This document shows positions 1-11,500 of a stretch of 64,000 bases of DNA, piece by piece. Positions within the stretch are counted from its first letter, which is position 1; every line of letters begins with the position of its first letter. The translations under genes were made by a program, and so were the position numbers. Source of the stretch: Hypoxylon rubiginosum (lineage: Eukaryota; Ascomycota; Sordariomycetes; Xylariales; Hypoxylaceae); NCBI GenBank assembly GCA_902806565.1, contig CADCXA010000040.1:62001-126000 (forward strand). Direction: 5' to 3'. Under the pieces are notes generated by a model that searched no databases, was not told the DNA's origin, and saw nothing but the letters and a program-made list of their open reading frames with translations.

Positions 1-1077
1 ACCCCAATGTCTATGGAGCGTGGGCCTACGCTCAGATGCTCGGTCGATAGAATCAGCGGCTATAGAATTGTGTCGATACTTGGTCTTTTTCACGCCACGA
101 TCCCGGACAAAAGATCCGAGCACCAACGTATTAGCGGCAGCTGTAGCGAAAAGAAGTTCAACAGAAGCGAGTAGAGAGCGGATCTGCTGGTTTCCGTTCA
201 AGTGGAGAATACGAGGAATTCGATATCCGGTAACCCCCACGACAAATAGGCTCAGCGAAAACAACAGGGTTAGCTGGACCTTCTTCCTGGTGCCCATGTG
301 GCTGGTGATGATTATAGGAACGGGATATACGACGAGAAGAAGGTCGGTCAGGATGTTGCAAGTCGCCATTGTGATGAGTTGGACGTATCCCTGGCGGCAT
401 TGACCTCCAGGGTCAGGCATTACCTGCCAATAATGGTCGAAAGGCTGGCATTCCGTCAAGTCGGCTATTACGACGGCCACGAATGTCGCTACCAGAGTAG
501 CTCGTATGAAGAGCAGCGCGATTTCATGGGAGCGGTTCCAAGTAATGCTGGTCAGACGTTTGAAGAATTCGAGGATGGCACTTTTAAGGATCCAAAGTCT
601 TCACGAGGATATATTAGTACTTGACCATTGACCCATATTTGGCGGAGTTCACCGTTGCGCAGTAGACTGACCAAATCTTCCACAGCAGAGAGAAGCTAGG
701 TAGGAGAGACGATCAAAGGGGGGGGGGGGGGGGGAAGGGTATACATACGTTGCCGCGTATAGGATCCGACTAGCAAGCACCAAGCCACTCGCAATAGATT
801 TCATTCGTATTTCCTCGTCCGTTAGCTCGGTGAAGTGTGCGTTGTTAGTGCCGTATATGAGGATGACGTGAACACATCCCATGCGCAAGTAAAGAGGGAT
901 GATAGCCAGAGCTGCCATCTTGTCCTCCCGAAAGAGCTTCTCGGATCGAATGAAGCGGCCGACGACGCGCAGCAGAATTATGGTAGTGCAAAACAACGTT
1001 ATCCACCAGCAAACAAGGAGTGTCGGCTTGTCCTGGTCGGAACTATGATGTGGCGGCGGCGGTGTGTACAGGGACAT
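1..1077 (-). CDS. Rhodopsin-domain (seven-pass) fungal integral membrane protein, 3' end outside the window
   Basis: Two exons are visible: 749-1077 and 1-598 (open at the window edge), separated by an intron at 599-748 with donor GTATGT, an ACTAAT branch-like site and acceptor GAAG. The spliced reading frame is continuous for about 308 residues. It has about seven hydrophobic segments, in the order expected for the large fungal rhodopsin/PTH11-related membrane family. Visible conserved features are ECQPFDHYW at the end of TM4, a QCRQGY stretch before TM5, the YPVPIII segment, and GSFVRDRGVKK after TM7. These families sit in the plasma or internal membranes and mostly have no known ligand. 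The start at 1077 (MSLYTPPPP) was chosen because TM1 follows about 18 residues later; an ATG at 1188 is in the same frame and possible. The intron holds a run of 17 C on the sense strand. The C-terminal tail is missing, so total length is unknown. Confidence 0.8.
599..748 (-). other. Intron of the rhodopsin-domain gene containing a C17 homopolymer
   Basis: The donor GTATGT lies at 748 and the acceptor AG ends at 599. A homopolymer of 17 G on the + strand (718-734) is a C run in the transcript just after the 5' splice site. Such runs are slippage-prone, so the assembled length may be wrong. Confidence 0.65.
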
Positions 1078-1770
1078 CTTGTCTCTGCTTGAACGTAGCC
1101 ACGCCCGTCGACCTCCGTGGAGGGGACGAGCGGGGAGTGAGAAGTCTTCTGCAGAAGACGCCGGCTGCAGCAAAGTCGGCAAGATCACGGTTCAGAGGTG
1201 AAATGATCAATTCGCCTGGCGGAACATGAATTCGCCGGCCACCGCAGCAGTTCTGCCCCCTTTCCTTCTCCTCGTCACGATCCAGATGGTGGCGGCGGTA
1301 TGGACGTTGTTTGCTGTTTTCCTCGTCGACACCCCAGTTGTATAAAAAAGGCGAATCGGTGGGGCCAAAGACAGAATTGCGTCCCGAATATTCCACTTAT
1401 GATGTTGGATAAGTGGTATGCGACCCTTTACTAGCGACACGAGCGTCGAGCCTAGCCGATGATGCATGGACGATGCGATTGTAACGATATCGGCAGTAAA
1501 AGCGGTATGACATCAAAGGCTGTAGACTGCGCATCGTAGAAGAATATCGCGTGTCGGGGGCTTGAGTGACAGTAACAGCTGGGAATAGAGAGAGAGAGAG
1601 AGACGAAGAGATGTAAAATACGAGAAGGACTGGAATAGAAGACTACATGTACGAGAAGGAGGTCTAGGTAGAGGTAGGAAGCTTGTAGTTTACATGTATG
1701 GTAGCATGGAGAGGAATATGGAGGAGGGACTTGGGGAGTGCTAGCTCAATGCTAATGCTGAATGGTAAGA

Positions 1771-1798
1771 GGGTTAAGGGTTAAGGGTTAAGGGTTGA
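1771..1798 (+). repeat. Telomere-like heptamer GGGTTAA, four copies
   Basis: Three exact GGGTTAA units (1771, 1778, 1785) are followed by a GGGTTGA variant (1792). Degenerate copies continue downstream (gagggttc, gagggtta). The unit is one base longer than the common fungal telomere repeat TTAGGG. Confidence 0.7.
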
Positions 1799-2417
1799 GG
1801 ATCGAGGGTTCAAGGTTGAGATGAGGGTTAAAACGTTATCAGGACCGGTACATGCAGCTACTGCTGCATATAGGTGGGTGGGTAAGTACATGTGTATACA
1901 TGTACATCCGCATACATGTATGTACCTACCTTATATGCACATGTACATATTGACGTACATGGTAGGACCCCAGGTGCATTACAGGTAAGGATACGTATAT
2001 ACATTAGCGGGAGGGGGGGGGTATTTGACATGGTTACCACAACCCTATTAGGATATTGATTTGGTGACCAGGCCCTATTATCCTTTCTAATATTCAATAC
2101 GGTTACCACTACCATTACCAAATTGACGTTATTACCTTCAAGAATATCCATATCCTTTTGGTAATATATCCAAGCTGTCACGGTTGCTGTAACGCTTACA
2201 AATTCGACACAGTGACCACCACTAGTAACCCTATCCTTAAAGGCAACCATTACCTATACCATGACAAAGGAGACATTGTGTCAGAGCTATATATATATAT
2301 AATATATCCAGGGAAACCACGTACCATACACCATATACACGTACGTAGGAAAGAGCCCTGGGCATCTATATATACCAAAACAAAGGGCACAATTGCCATC
2401 GCGTAACGTACATCGTA

Positions 2418-2593
2418 ATCCCTGTAGTGTAATGGTAAAATCCGTAATCTCGTAATCTCGTAATGTTGTAATTGTAGGTCTTAGATTCGAACCTGTGTAA
2501 TTGTAAATTATAAATTCGTAAATTCGTAAATTCGTAAGTCCGTAAATTCGCTGTAGGCCTAGGTACGATTCCTCGGCTTGCTACCTTTTTTTT
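2418..2593 (+). mobile_element. Possible tRNA-derived SINE or degenerate tRNA-like sequence
   Basis: TAGTGTAATGG at 2425-2435 resembles the D-arm/A box of fungal tRNA-Gly or tRNA-Glu. Downstream, GGTACGATTCC at 2562-2572 resembles a B box and sits in a T-arm-like hairpin: stem 2557-2563 with 2571-2577, one mismatch, 7-nt loop. A run of eight T at 2586-2593 could stop RNA polymerase III. Between the boxes lie 8-9 nt simple repeats (cgtaatct, taaattcg) and another B-box-like match, GATTCGAACC (2484-2493), whose reverse complement is a perfect GGTTCGAATC. No complete cloverleaf can be drawn. No second copy was noticed in the window. Confidence 0.3.
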
Positions 2594-3223
2594 ATTTTTT
2601 TATTTTTTAATTTTAGGCTATGACTCACTATGACCAGACTGTCACCGTGACCACAACCGTGACCAGGCAATATAAGCCTATCCATAGGAACAGCATATCT
2701 AGATACGAAACTATCACCACATTTGATATGCTCACCCCGCGGGGTAACTATGACAACCCTAACAGCCAATCAAATTGACATCCTTACCGCACAGGGTAAC
2801 CATGTCAGACCTAATAGCCAATCAAATATAACTTTCATTCCTCACAATAATTAAGTGGTCACTGTGACCACCCCCGGTCACGGTTATGGTAATCGTGACA
2901 AAACACCCCCCCCTCCCCATAATGTACCTAGTACCCTACATAAGATGTATACATGTATGTACCTCTCATAACCCATATAAGAGGACATACGTCCATATCT
3001 ATCTATTTTGTATATAAAATATTAGTATATATATGCTTCGTTAGCTAGATACTTACATGTTTATATAGTATACATTCATTATATGGTATGATGTATGTAT
3101 TACACGTAGGAATACCAAGTACCAATACCAATATCTATACTACATAATACTAATACACCAATACTAATACGTATACTAATACCAATACCAATACCGCCAC
3201 GACAGGCGTTCCACAAGAGATAA

Positions 3224-3466
3224 AACTCAGCCTACAGGGTATGGGTATCTACAGCAGAGATCCCAGCTAGCCTCCCTGTTGGATGGGTCAATTTGAGCAG
3301 GGAATACGCTGCTATCGAAGATGATAGATATCCAGGCACTGCTTCTTCCTACATAGTAGAGTTCCCAGAGATGCACGATGACAAGGTGAAGTGCATCATA
3401 CCCACTGACATAGCTTATGTGGCTGTATTACATACTTCATATGGGATATTAGTATTTGTGTATTAG
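3224..3466 (+). pseudogene. Protein-like open stretch, probably a gene relic; family not recognised
   Basis: An open frame of 80 codons runs from just after a TAA (3221-3223) to TAG (3464-3466), without a plausible start codon near its beginning. The translation looks like real protein for most of its length. It includes ASLPVGWVNLSREYAAIEDD, then RYPGTASSYIVEFPE, then KVKCIIPTDIAYVAVLH, a balanced globular composition quite unlike the simple repeats on both sides. The last residues run into an ATTAGT tandem repeat. It could be a surviving internal exon of a decayed gene, or an exon of a gene whose other exons I cannot see. I do not recognise the family and assign no function. Confidence 0.3.
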
Positions 3467-3500
3467 TATTAGTATTAGTATTAGTATTAGTATATATTAG
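3455..3500 (+). repeat. ATTAGT tandem hexamer
   Basis: About six uninterrupted ATTAGT units follow, and slightly overlap, the end of the protein-like stretch at 3224-3466. A related run of AATACC/AATACT units lies at about 3108-3195. Confidence 0.7.
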
Positions 3501-3867
3501 TAGGTATACGTACATACATAGAGAGTGAGATATCATGTCCAAGGAGGTTATGTATCTATATACATCTAGGTATACTATCACCATCATGCACGTGCAATGT
3601 ACATGTGTTGTACGAGTGAGAGCGCATCATTTCCGCCTCAAAAAGGTCTGACGCGGACATGAGATGATATGACACGGGTGATTGCAGTAACATAGAGAAT
3701 CGATAGGTTAAGCTGTGCGAGCTGTGCGAGCTTGTTGCGATACCATATCAGCCACTAGTGCACATTCGCATAGCACAAGATAGCAATAAGCCCGCTCAAA
3801 GGTCCAGGCACGCCTCTTCCGTCTATCTTTGCGGCGCTAACTCTCGACAAGTTTGATCCTATGTCTT

Positions 3868-3905
3868 CCTGGTCTTCCTGGTCTTCCTAGTCTTCCTACG
3901 TATGT
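3868..3905 (+). repeat. Nonamer repeat TCTTCCTGG
   Basis: Four to five imperfect copies of a TCTTCCTGG/TCTTCCTAG unit stand in tandem. A short GGGCAGGC tandem follows at about 3930-3950. Confidence 0.6.
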
Positions 3906-6748
3906 TCTTCCTATGTGTTACGAAGCCGGCGGGCAGGCGGGCAGGCGGGTTAGGAAGACACAAGCCTGACATCGCCTCCCCTCCGCGGTGTACCACCTAG
4001 GTATGGTATCTTCCTAGGTACCTAGTGGTTTGCTAGGCTCGGGCGTATCGTGGCGCTCTACATGTATGTATATGTATATGTGTATGTATATGTATATATG
4101 TATGTACATACATAGGAGCAGATCTGTACCCAAGGTATGTACTTATACCCTTGCCATGGGTTGGGTGGGTATGCCCGTGGGGCCACAGCCAGCAACAGCA
4201 ACTCATGGCTGCTCATGTCCCAGTCCCCACGCTCACTTAGCGCCGCCGCCGTCACTAATACGGTCTCCAAACCGGCGCGGTTGGCTTATCATGGATTCGC
4301 TGTAAGCGAGTCGCAGCCGTGGCTCAGAGTCTCGACAAGTTCTCGGCCGGGGGACCCACGACAATTGGCGCACGCGAGCTCTGGGTTCGGGCTTGTCACA
4401 AGGAGCCACAAGAGTCGAATGATTCCAATGGATTCTTGGAGCTAAAACGGGATTTCGTTCAGATTCAGATTCGTGGCCAAGTAGTCAAAGTCATGGTCGT
4501 GCTAGGGACTAGGGACTAGGAGCCCAAGCGTAGATAAGGAAAGCAAATATACACGGCAGCACGGCAACACGGCAACACGAACTACTATTATACCTAGGTA
4601 GACTACGGACTAGGTAGTGTAAAAGGACACACATGCGTAGTATACACATTTTGAGATCCGTGTTCTCGTGGGGGGGAGCATGAGCAAGATCTGAAGGAAC
4701 ACAACATCCCCTCAATCCCCGAGGAGCATATTCACCTCTCAGCCTCGGACGGCGCTTGATAGCTTGTAACATGTCGTGTCACATGCTAAGCACCATACCG
4801 AGACAGCAACGCGTCGATAGCTACCCTCTCGTAATCACTGTTACGATAAACGTATACTAGTTGTTATGAACGCGAGTTTACCCAGACTGCCAGAATGATC
4901 AGTTGTCAACTTGTCATTACAAAGGACAACGCATGTAGATCCTTGATCTAGTCGCCGGCAATACAAGCAAAGGTAACAGACCAGAGAAGCCACTTGGCTA
5001 CTCGTTGGGCCTTGCTAGTATTGGTAACGCGGTTACAATGGACTATTGTAGTGTGAGGTACATACCTACCTGGTAGTTAACGCGAAGCTCTCCAGGGGGT
5101 TGAGAAGAAAGAAATGTATCGTTAGGGCCTTTCGAATTGCGACTATTGCAACATTGATTAGTCTTTCGGATCACCTACTGTAGAAGTATGTTGACCCGGT
5201 TCTTGGCTCCGTGCTAATGATATTAATGATATTAATAGGCCACCTCCTAAACACGTCGAAACATTGAATGTTTATTTCATTTTCTTTAAAACGAATAATT
5301 AGAGCAAGGAGAATATTCGAATACATTTATGATAGAAAAGAAAAGAATAATAAGAGGGGGAAAATTATATTTGCAAAGAAGCGCCTCAACATAAAGGAGA
5401 CCGATCTTTGCGAACCTCCCACGACTTCATGTTCTAGGCCTTACATGGTAGATTGTCGTGTTCTTCAGGATTCGTACTAACCCATCCCGCTCGACTACAT
5501 GCTTACCTATCCTTGCTCTCACTTCACCGCGACTCCGCGAGAAGAGTACTACGTGGTACTTAACGCATGCGTTAATTGCAACGGGATGCGCCCGACCGAG
5601 CACCCGACCGTTTGGAGCGATTCATCACGAGCATCGATGGTTGATTGTCGCGGGGATCGCCATACTCCTTTTAGTTACCAATCTCTCCCCATTCCACCGC
5701 ACAACACTATACTATGTAGGAAAATCTTTGAATCTTTTATCATTACCTCTTATATAAGCTTCCTCGAAGAGGTCTTTACAACATAACTACCAGGTACATG
5801 TAGGTAGTAAGAGGTTAAGGTAATCCTAACATAGTATATAATAGTGATGAATGTATAAATAAAAGGTTACTTACCTAGGTACATTATATGTACATAACTT
5901 ACTTATGTACTTCAGTTTGACAGGACCGTTTGGCCGTTGGAGGTGCGACCGGTTGATATGGGGGTCCCACACTCGATGATATCTTTTTTTTCTTTCTTCA
6001 GAGCTTCCCATTGTGGAGAGGAGGTTGGACAAGGGTGGGCTTGCAGATCGATGTGCGCATCACGACCTAGGCTGCCAGGGTCTTTAACGAGGGTCCTTGA
6101 TGAGGACCCTTGACGCTCTTGACGATGGCGGAGGGGCGGAAGGGAACAGATAACAGGGGACCTCAATAGGAAGAGTACATCCTTAGGTAGGTAGGTACTT
6201 TAGGTATGTACTTTTGAAAGCTGACTTCATGTTGAAAAGGGACTCCGAGGGAGAGGGGAGAGGAAAGGCGTCCGCTGCTTTTACTAGCAATTCTTACTAC
6301 ATACATACTATCTATGTATGTACTGTTCGTGGCTCAGCGCCCACCGAGCGTTTCGCCAGGGCTGCCAAGCTAATTCCGGTTCAAGGACCCGAACTTCACC
6401 TTGGAGATCTCAGAGTCCCACCGAATTCCGATTAGGGTGATATCCCGGAAATCTCGCAAGGCTTGGAAAGCACGTGAGACCTTGTCTTTCTCGGCTGGTC
6501 TTCACCGATCCAAGTCAGCCTATCATCTTGCCCGGGACTTATAGCGGCGATGTCTTATCTTAAAGAAGGTGAAGGGTCTGCCAGTCTGCCAGTCTGCCAG
6601 TCAAACCGCGGTATAAATGCAAAGAAAACGGAGGGAACGATTGCTTTCTATCTGTAGACTTTGGGAAAGTCACATATACTGAATGATGATGAATTTGCCT
6701 CGTTCCATATTCGCCAGTCGGCAGCTCTATAGCGAAGCTGACCACAAC

Positions 6749-6778
6749 GAAAGATGAAAGATGAAAGATGAAAGATGC
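6749..6778 (+). repeat. AAAGATG tandem heptamer
   Basis: Four copies of AAAGATG stand in tandem. A separate three-copy TCTGCCAG octamer is found at about 6579-6601. Confidence 0.65.
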
Positions 6779-8146
6779 CGGGTTTCCCCAGGATAACCGA
6801 TCTCGAGTTGTCGTCTTATGTCATCTTACATCGGACCGGTACCAGGAAATGGACACGAGAGGACCCAAGGGCCTACTATATAAAGCTGCTTCGCTATGTA
6901 CATATGTAGCTCCAAGCGGTGTAGTGTTGCATCCACGAGCCTACGAGCACTTTGTCGAGCGGGACAAGCTTTCCAACCGAGACACATCGTATGGTGAGGC
7001 TAAAATCGCTTTCTAATAAAAGCTTGCGTGTCGGCGTGTCTAGACTGCGCATGTATATGTCTTGCGCGTGCAGGTTCATTTCCCTTGACACGTAAGAGGT
7101 ACCGTCAAGGCGGGTTCGGAACTTGAGCCTCGAAGAACTTGGGGTGTCTGGGTGTGTGTGTGTCGGAGGAGTGCCAGTTCTTATCATTCCGATAGGCGAC
7201 TTGAGATCTTTCAACTTAGGAAGTACTTGTATCTATGTACATAGATAATCACATATGTATGTACATAGTAAGACTTCCTTCATACATGTAGGTATCACAT
7301 GTCGCGATGCACATTTATAACGGGGGGATTCAGAATACCGGTACCCCCATATTTATTCCTCTAGATGGCTGGGGAGACAAGGAGACAAGGTAAGAACTTA
7401 GAATAGTAGGATCCGTCCGCGTAAGGTATCCATCTCGTCAGTTCAAGAACCCAGGATTCCAGCCCTTGTGAAATATCAACTACCTACATAACGTTTGGAG
7501 ATAAGCAGTTCCCATCTTTTCGAGCCCTAACATAGAGGATTACATCCAAAGGAGAGTTGACTCCTTAGGAAACTGATAGGAAACTGATAGGAAACTAACC
7601 GACTGACAAAAATACCTGAAACAACACAAGACTGTCCGAGTATATACTCTGCCCGTCCATTTCGCACCTGACGGCGTGGACATCTTGTAGTGCTATCTCG
7701 CATCTCTGTTCCCGATCCGACAAACATCAGTTTTATCAATTTTGAGACGAATCCCACGTCGCCAAGAAATCGTTCAGCACTACAGCAAGGCGTAGAATGA
7801 AGCGAGCTGACGTGCGTCGCTGTTTCACCTATGCAGGACGTACTGTTGCTTCATCCCTTCGTACATCTCCCGTGAGTACCTAGTTGTAGGCATTTAGGAA
7901 ACCGGTCGGTAAACTGGCAATAGCCGTCATAATCCCTATGACTTACGATTCCCTTTGAAGCACAATCTCGGCGGGTATGTCAACAATTGGCTATCATCCA
8001 AAAGACCGATGTGACATTCTAGTAATTTTAAAATGAGCCGTTACACAAGTACATACTACATTAAACCAAACTAGGCCGAGATACCTATATTGAGAGGAAG
8101 CATTTCTGTTACTTTGAGGAACATATCATGAGAGCGCTGTGAGGTA

Positions 8147-8202
8147 AGAAAGAAAAAGAGAAAAAGAAAAAGAAAAAAAAAGGGGGGGGGGGGGGGGGGG
8201 GG
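8147..8202 (+). repeat. Homopurine tract ending in a run of 21 G
   Basis: The tract is A-rich with scattered G, then nine A, then an uninterrupted run of 21 G (8182-8202). It could form triplex or quadruplex DNA and is prone to assembly error. It lies about 330 bp past the stop codon of the tubulin cofactor D gene. Confidence 0.8.
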
Positions 8203-8533
8203 TAAGCATCACGAACATTCTACCAGGAGAACCGAGAAATGCGTTACGAAGCTCATTTAGGTATGCAAACATTGGGTCTTCGATTTAATTTAAGCAAAAG
8301 TCACTGCTGACCATGGCCTCTAATGATATGTAACTCTGATAGGTAGACGATACGCACGTATCCTAATCATGCCACTCCTCCAGCCTACGCGAATAGGTAA
8401 GCTTATAAAACTCAACGTACGACTACCACCTCAGATACAATGGACCTTGTCTACGTGTACCACCTAAACTGCCAAAGCCCCGACGGTATGGTTCGTATAA
8501 ATATTGCTCAAAGCTAGATGGTGCGAATGCCGC

Positions 8534-11500
8534 CTACTCGAGCCCAAGCTCTCTAACTACTTGCTTAATATGGGACTTCTCAGCTATGCCCCAGTCTACA
8601 GTTACGAGCTTCGCCTGTTTTGCGCTCGCATCGTCGGTCATCAGACTCCACAACTCATCGACGACCAAGTATCTTACTCTGGGCCAGGGATGCATCATGA
8701 GTGCACCAAGCCTCCGCTTCGCCTCCAAGATGCCTTCGCGCCTTTTGGATATTGCCTCCGGCGATGCTCGATCGTCTATGTCTACGTCTACTGCGGCGAT
8801 AGCACCGTAGACTTTGATGCACGCCTCCAGCTTGCGGACGTTGCCGGTCTTGTACGCCGCCTTCTGCGCTAGAAGGCAGACCTGGCGAAGGTTTATCTCG
8901 GCACATCGCTGTAACAGGCCGACGTGGAATAGATATGCCATTATTTCCAGTGTAGGCACTATGATCCGGTCCTGACCTTGGTACTGCCTGAGATTACGGA
9001 GCAACGTCGCGCATATCTGCCTCAGGTTCTCGGGCGACTCCTCGCAGAAGCCGGCCAGTGCAGCCCTGCTGACTATGACCAAGTCTTCATTCCCTGTGTC
9101 GGCTGAAGTCACCAAACCAGCCAGGAGACTTGAAATGCGGTCGTCCATACCAACCGCCCATATTTTCGAAGCAGATTGGTTTAGTCTACCTGTGTCGAAG
9201 ATATGCAGTAGAAAGTCGAAGTATCCCTTCGAGGAGAAAGATAAATCGCGAAATGGTTTGACGTGGCTATCTAGCAGTTAGTAACAGAACACCAGTACTG
9301 TGTTGGTAGGCACGTATAACTCGCCTCGGATGTAGCAGCAGAGCCAGTGCAGACTGCGCCTCGACACGAACTCGATCCAGCTTTTCGGCTGCTAATCGAA
9401 GTATGCGGGGGGAAAGTGTCGAGACAACCTGCTTATCGTCCCCTTTCGCATCCCACAAAGTCTTAGTGGCCTTGATCGCCTCTAGGCGGACATGAGAGCC
9501 GATGTCTCCGCGCGCATTTGTTGTGTAGTCATCGAGACCATCTGAGACGATATGTAGGAAATCAGTTGCTCTTTCTCTCAGGATTAATCTGTCGACGAGA
9601 CTCTGGAGGATTGCAACTCGAGTCTCAACGTCGCTGTCTTGTGTCCACCTATCTTCAAGCACTTTGCTCACTAGAATATCTTCCGATCTGCCTTGCTGAT
9701 TTTGTTGAAGTTGGTAAGCACGAGCTAGAACATGGAAGAAGCCGTCGCCATGCTTGCTACGTGGTGTTTGAGGGCGCCGCACTTTGTTGGACCACTCTTC
9801 TATAATCTTCTCGCGACGTTCTTTGCCACAAAAGACGAGCAGGGTCAGCGCAGCTTTCGAGGATGCCCCTATTACCTCGGTCTCATTTCTATTCAGCCAC
9901 CCTTTTAAAGTATCTTGCAAAGTCTCTAGCAGATCATTGACTTGTCCAGGACAAACAATCTGGAGCGTATCTATCGAGTCGGCAATTAATCTTAAAGCGC
10001 CGGAGTTAGACTCGCCGACAATGATAGGCCCAGGCTGTAGAAATGCTGTTCGGGTTTCCTGTAAGCTTCCTTCTGCAGTACTCGCCAGGAGGGCGGGAGT
10101 AACGGATACTACAAGCCCTCCAGCTGCTTCCGCGATCAGTTCTGGCTTTCGATACTTCGTGGTGTTTGAGTCCCGTAGAATTTCTGTCACCGTCGTGATA
10201 ATTTTAGTCAACGGTACCTGCTGGAGGAAGGCGTGTCCAGCCGTGAGAAGTGACGGGATAAGGTCCAATACAGCCGCGAGACTTAGTAGGAGCCCGTGCC
10301 GCTCTTCGACTTGTCGTACCTGAAGAGCTCTAAGTCGAGATAGGAGCAATTCAAAGGAGCTGCTGAAACGTTCAGAGGGATCGGAAACCTCGACTCCTAT
10401 CATTTCTGCTGTTAGCAAACCGAACGACGTGGCTGCTACTCTCCGAGCCCCGGCATCCATATCCCCAATGCCTCGCCACCCAAGGGTCGCCTCTAACAAC
10501 GCTCGTCCATAATGCGGCGAGAGCCTAGTTGTGTGTAAAGCCACCTCGTGTATTGCCCTGGAGCGACGAGCGACGGCGTGATAATCAACCGTTTGGACGA
10601 CCGCAATTCCTTTCTCTACAGTGTCAGGGTGTCGGCCGATCAACTCTTGAAGAGCAGCTGATGCGCCGCGCCGAATATTCCCCGCGGGATCGAGCGACGC
10701 GGTAACCACCAATTCAGTAGCTATTACTTGTACTATCGACGAAGCGGAATCATGTCCCCTAGCAACTAGTACGGCCTTTGTCTGCACTTGGAGAAGCTCG
10801 GAAGTGCTGTACCGACGAGCTAGTGCCCAGATACCAAAGCAAGACGCATCTCTAACGTTGGACCCAACTGAACCACCCGATGGGCTCCGCTTCTCGAAAG
10901 AAAGCCCAAGCAATAGGGAGTGGATAATGTCGCACAGGTTGTTAGGAGGTGGTGACCTCCGGTACAGAAGATGAGAGAGAGTAAGCATTAAGCCATGCCA
11001 CTCAAGGGGATCAACTGCTGCAAGGTCCCGGACAGGAAGAGCCGATGGGTTCGACTTGCTCTTCACCCAAAGGACGTTCCGATTGAGTGACTCTAGAACA
11101 GCTTCAATAACTTGGGAGGCCATGTCAGGTTCCAACTTGAGTGTGACGATACTAAGAGCTTTACTGGCAGCAAGCCGTACCGGCGTGTCATTATCTGCCA
11201 GTCTCTCAAGTAGGTATCCAATGGCTGTCTCTACCATCTCGGTGTCGGTAGTGGATTGGTGTTGTTTGCGTAAGATTAGCGTGACCACTGAGCGTGTAAC
11301 TTTGATCAGCATTTTACGAGCGAGCGCAGAGCCGTTGATGACGTCGTACACGGGATTTGCCTCTCCAGCCATGGCCTGGGTAGCATAGAAAATGGTAGAC
11401 AGATGCGGATCCATGATGGAGGTATCTGCCGAAGCACGTAGGATCCCAGCTAAGAATGACAGCGTGCCGATGTAATAATACGGAGACTCGGCTGGTACAT

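Larger units (their letters stand above)
1078..8533. other. Long gene-poor region, about 7.4 kb
   Basis: I find no convincing intact gene here. Open frames are short, lack recognisable domains and are interrupted by simple repeats. The region holds many TACATGTA-type palindromes, two TACCTAGGTA decamers (4591, 5872), several tandem repeats, a homopurine tract ending in G21, a tRNA-like/SINE-like segment and one protein-like open stretch (3224-3466). The part next to 1077 should contain the promoter of the rhodopsin-domain gene, and the part below 8533 the 3' flank of the tubulin cofactor D gene. Confidence 0.6.
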
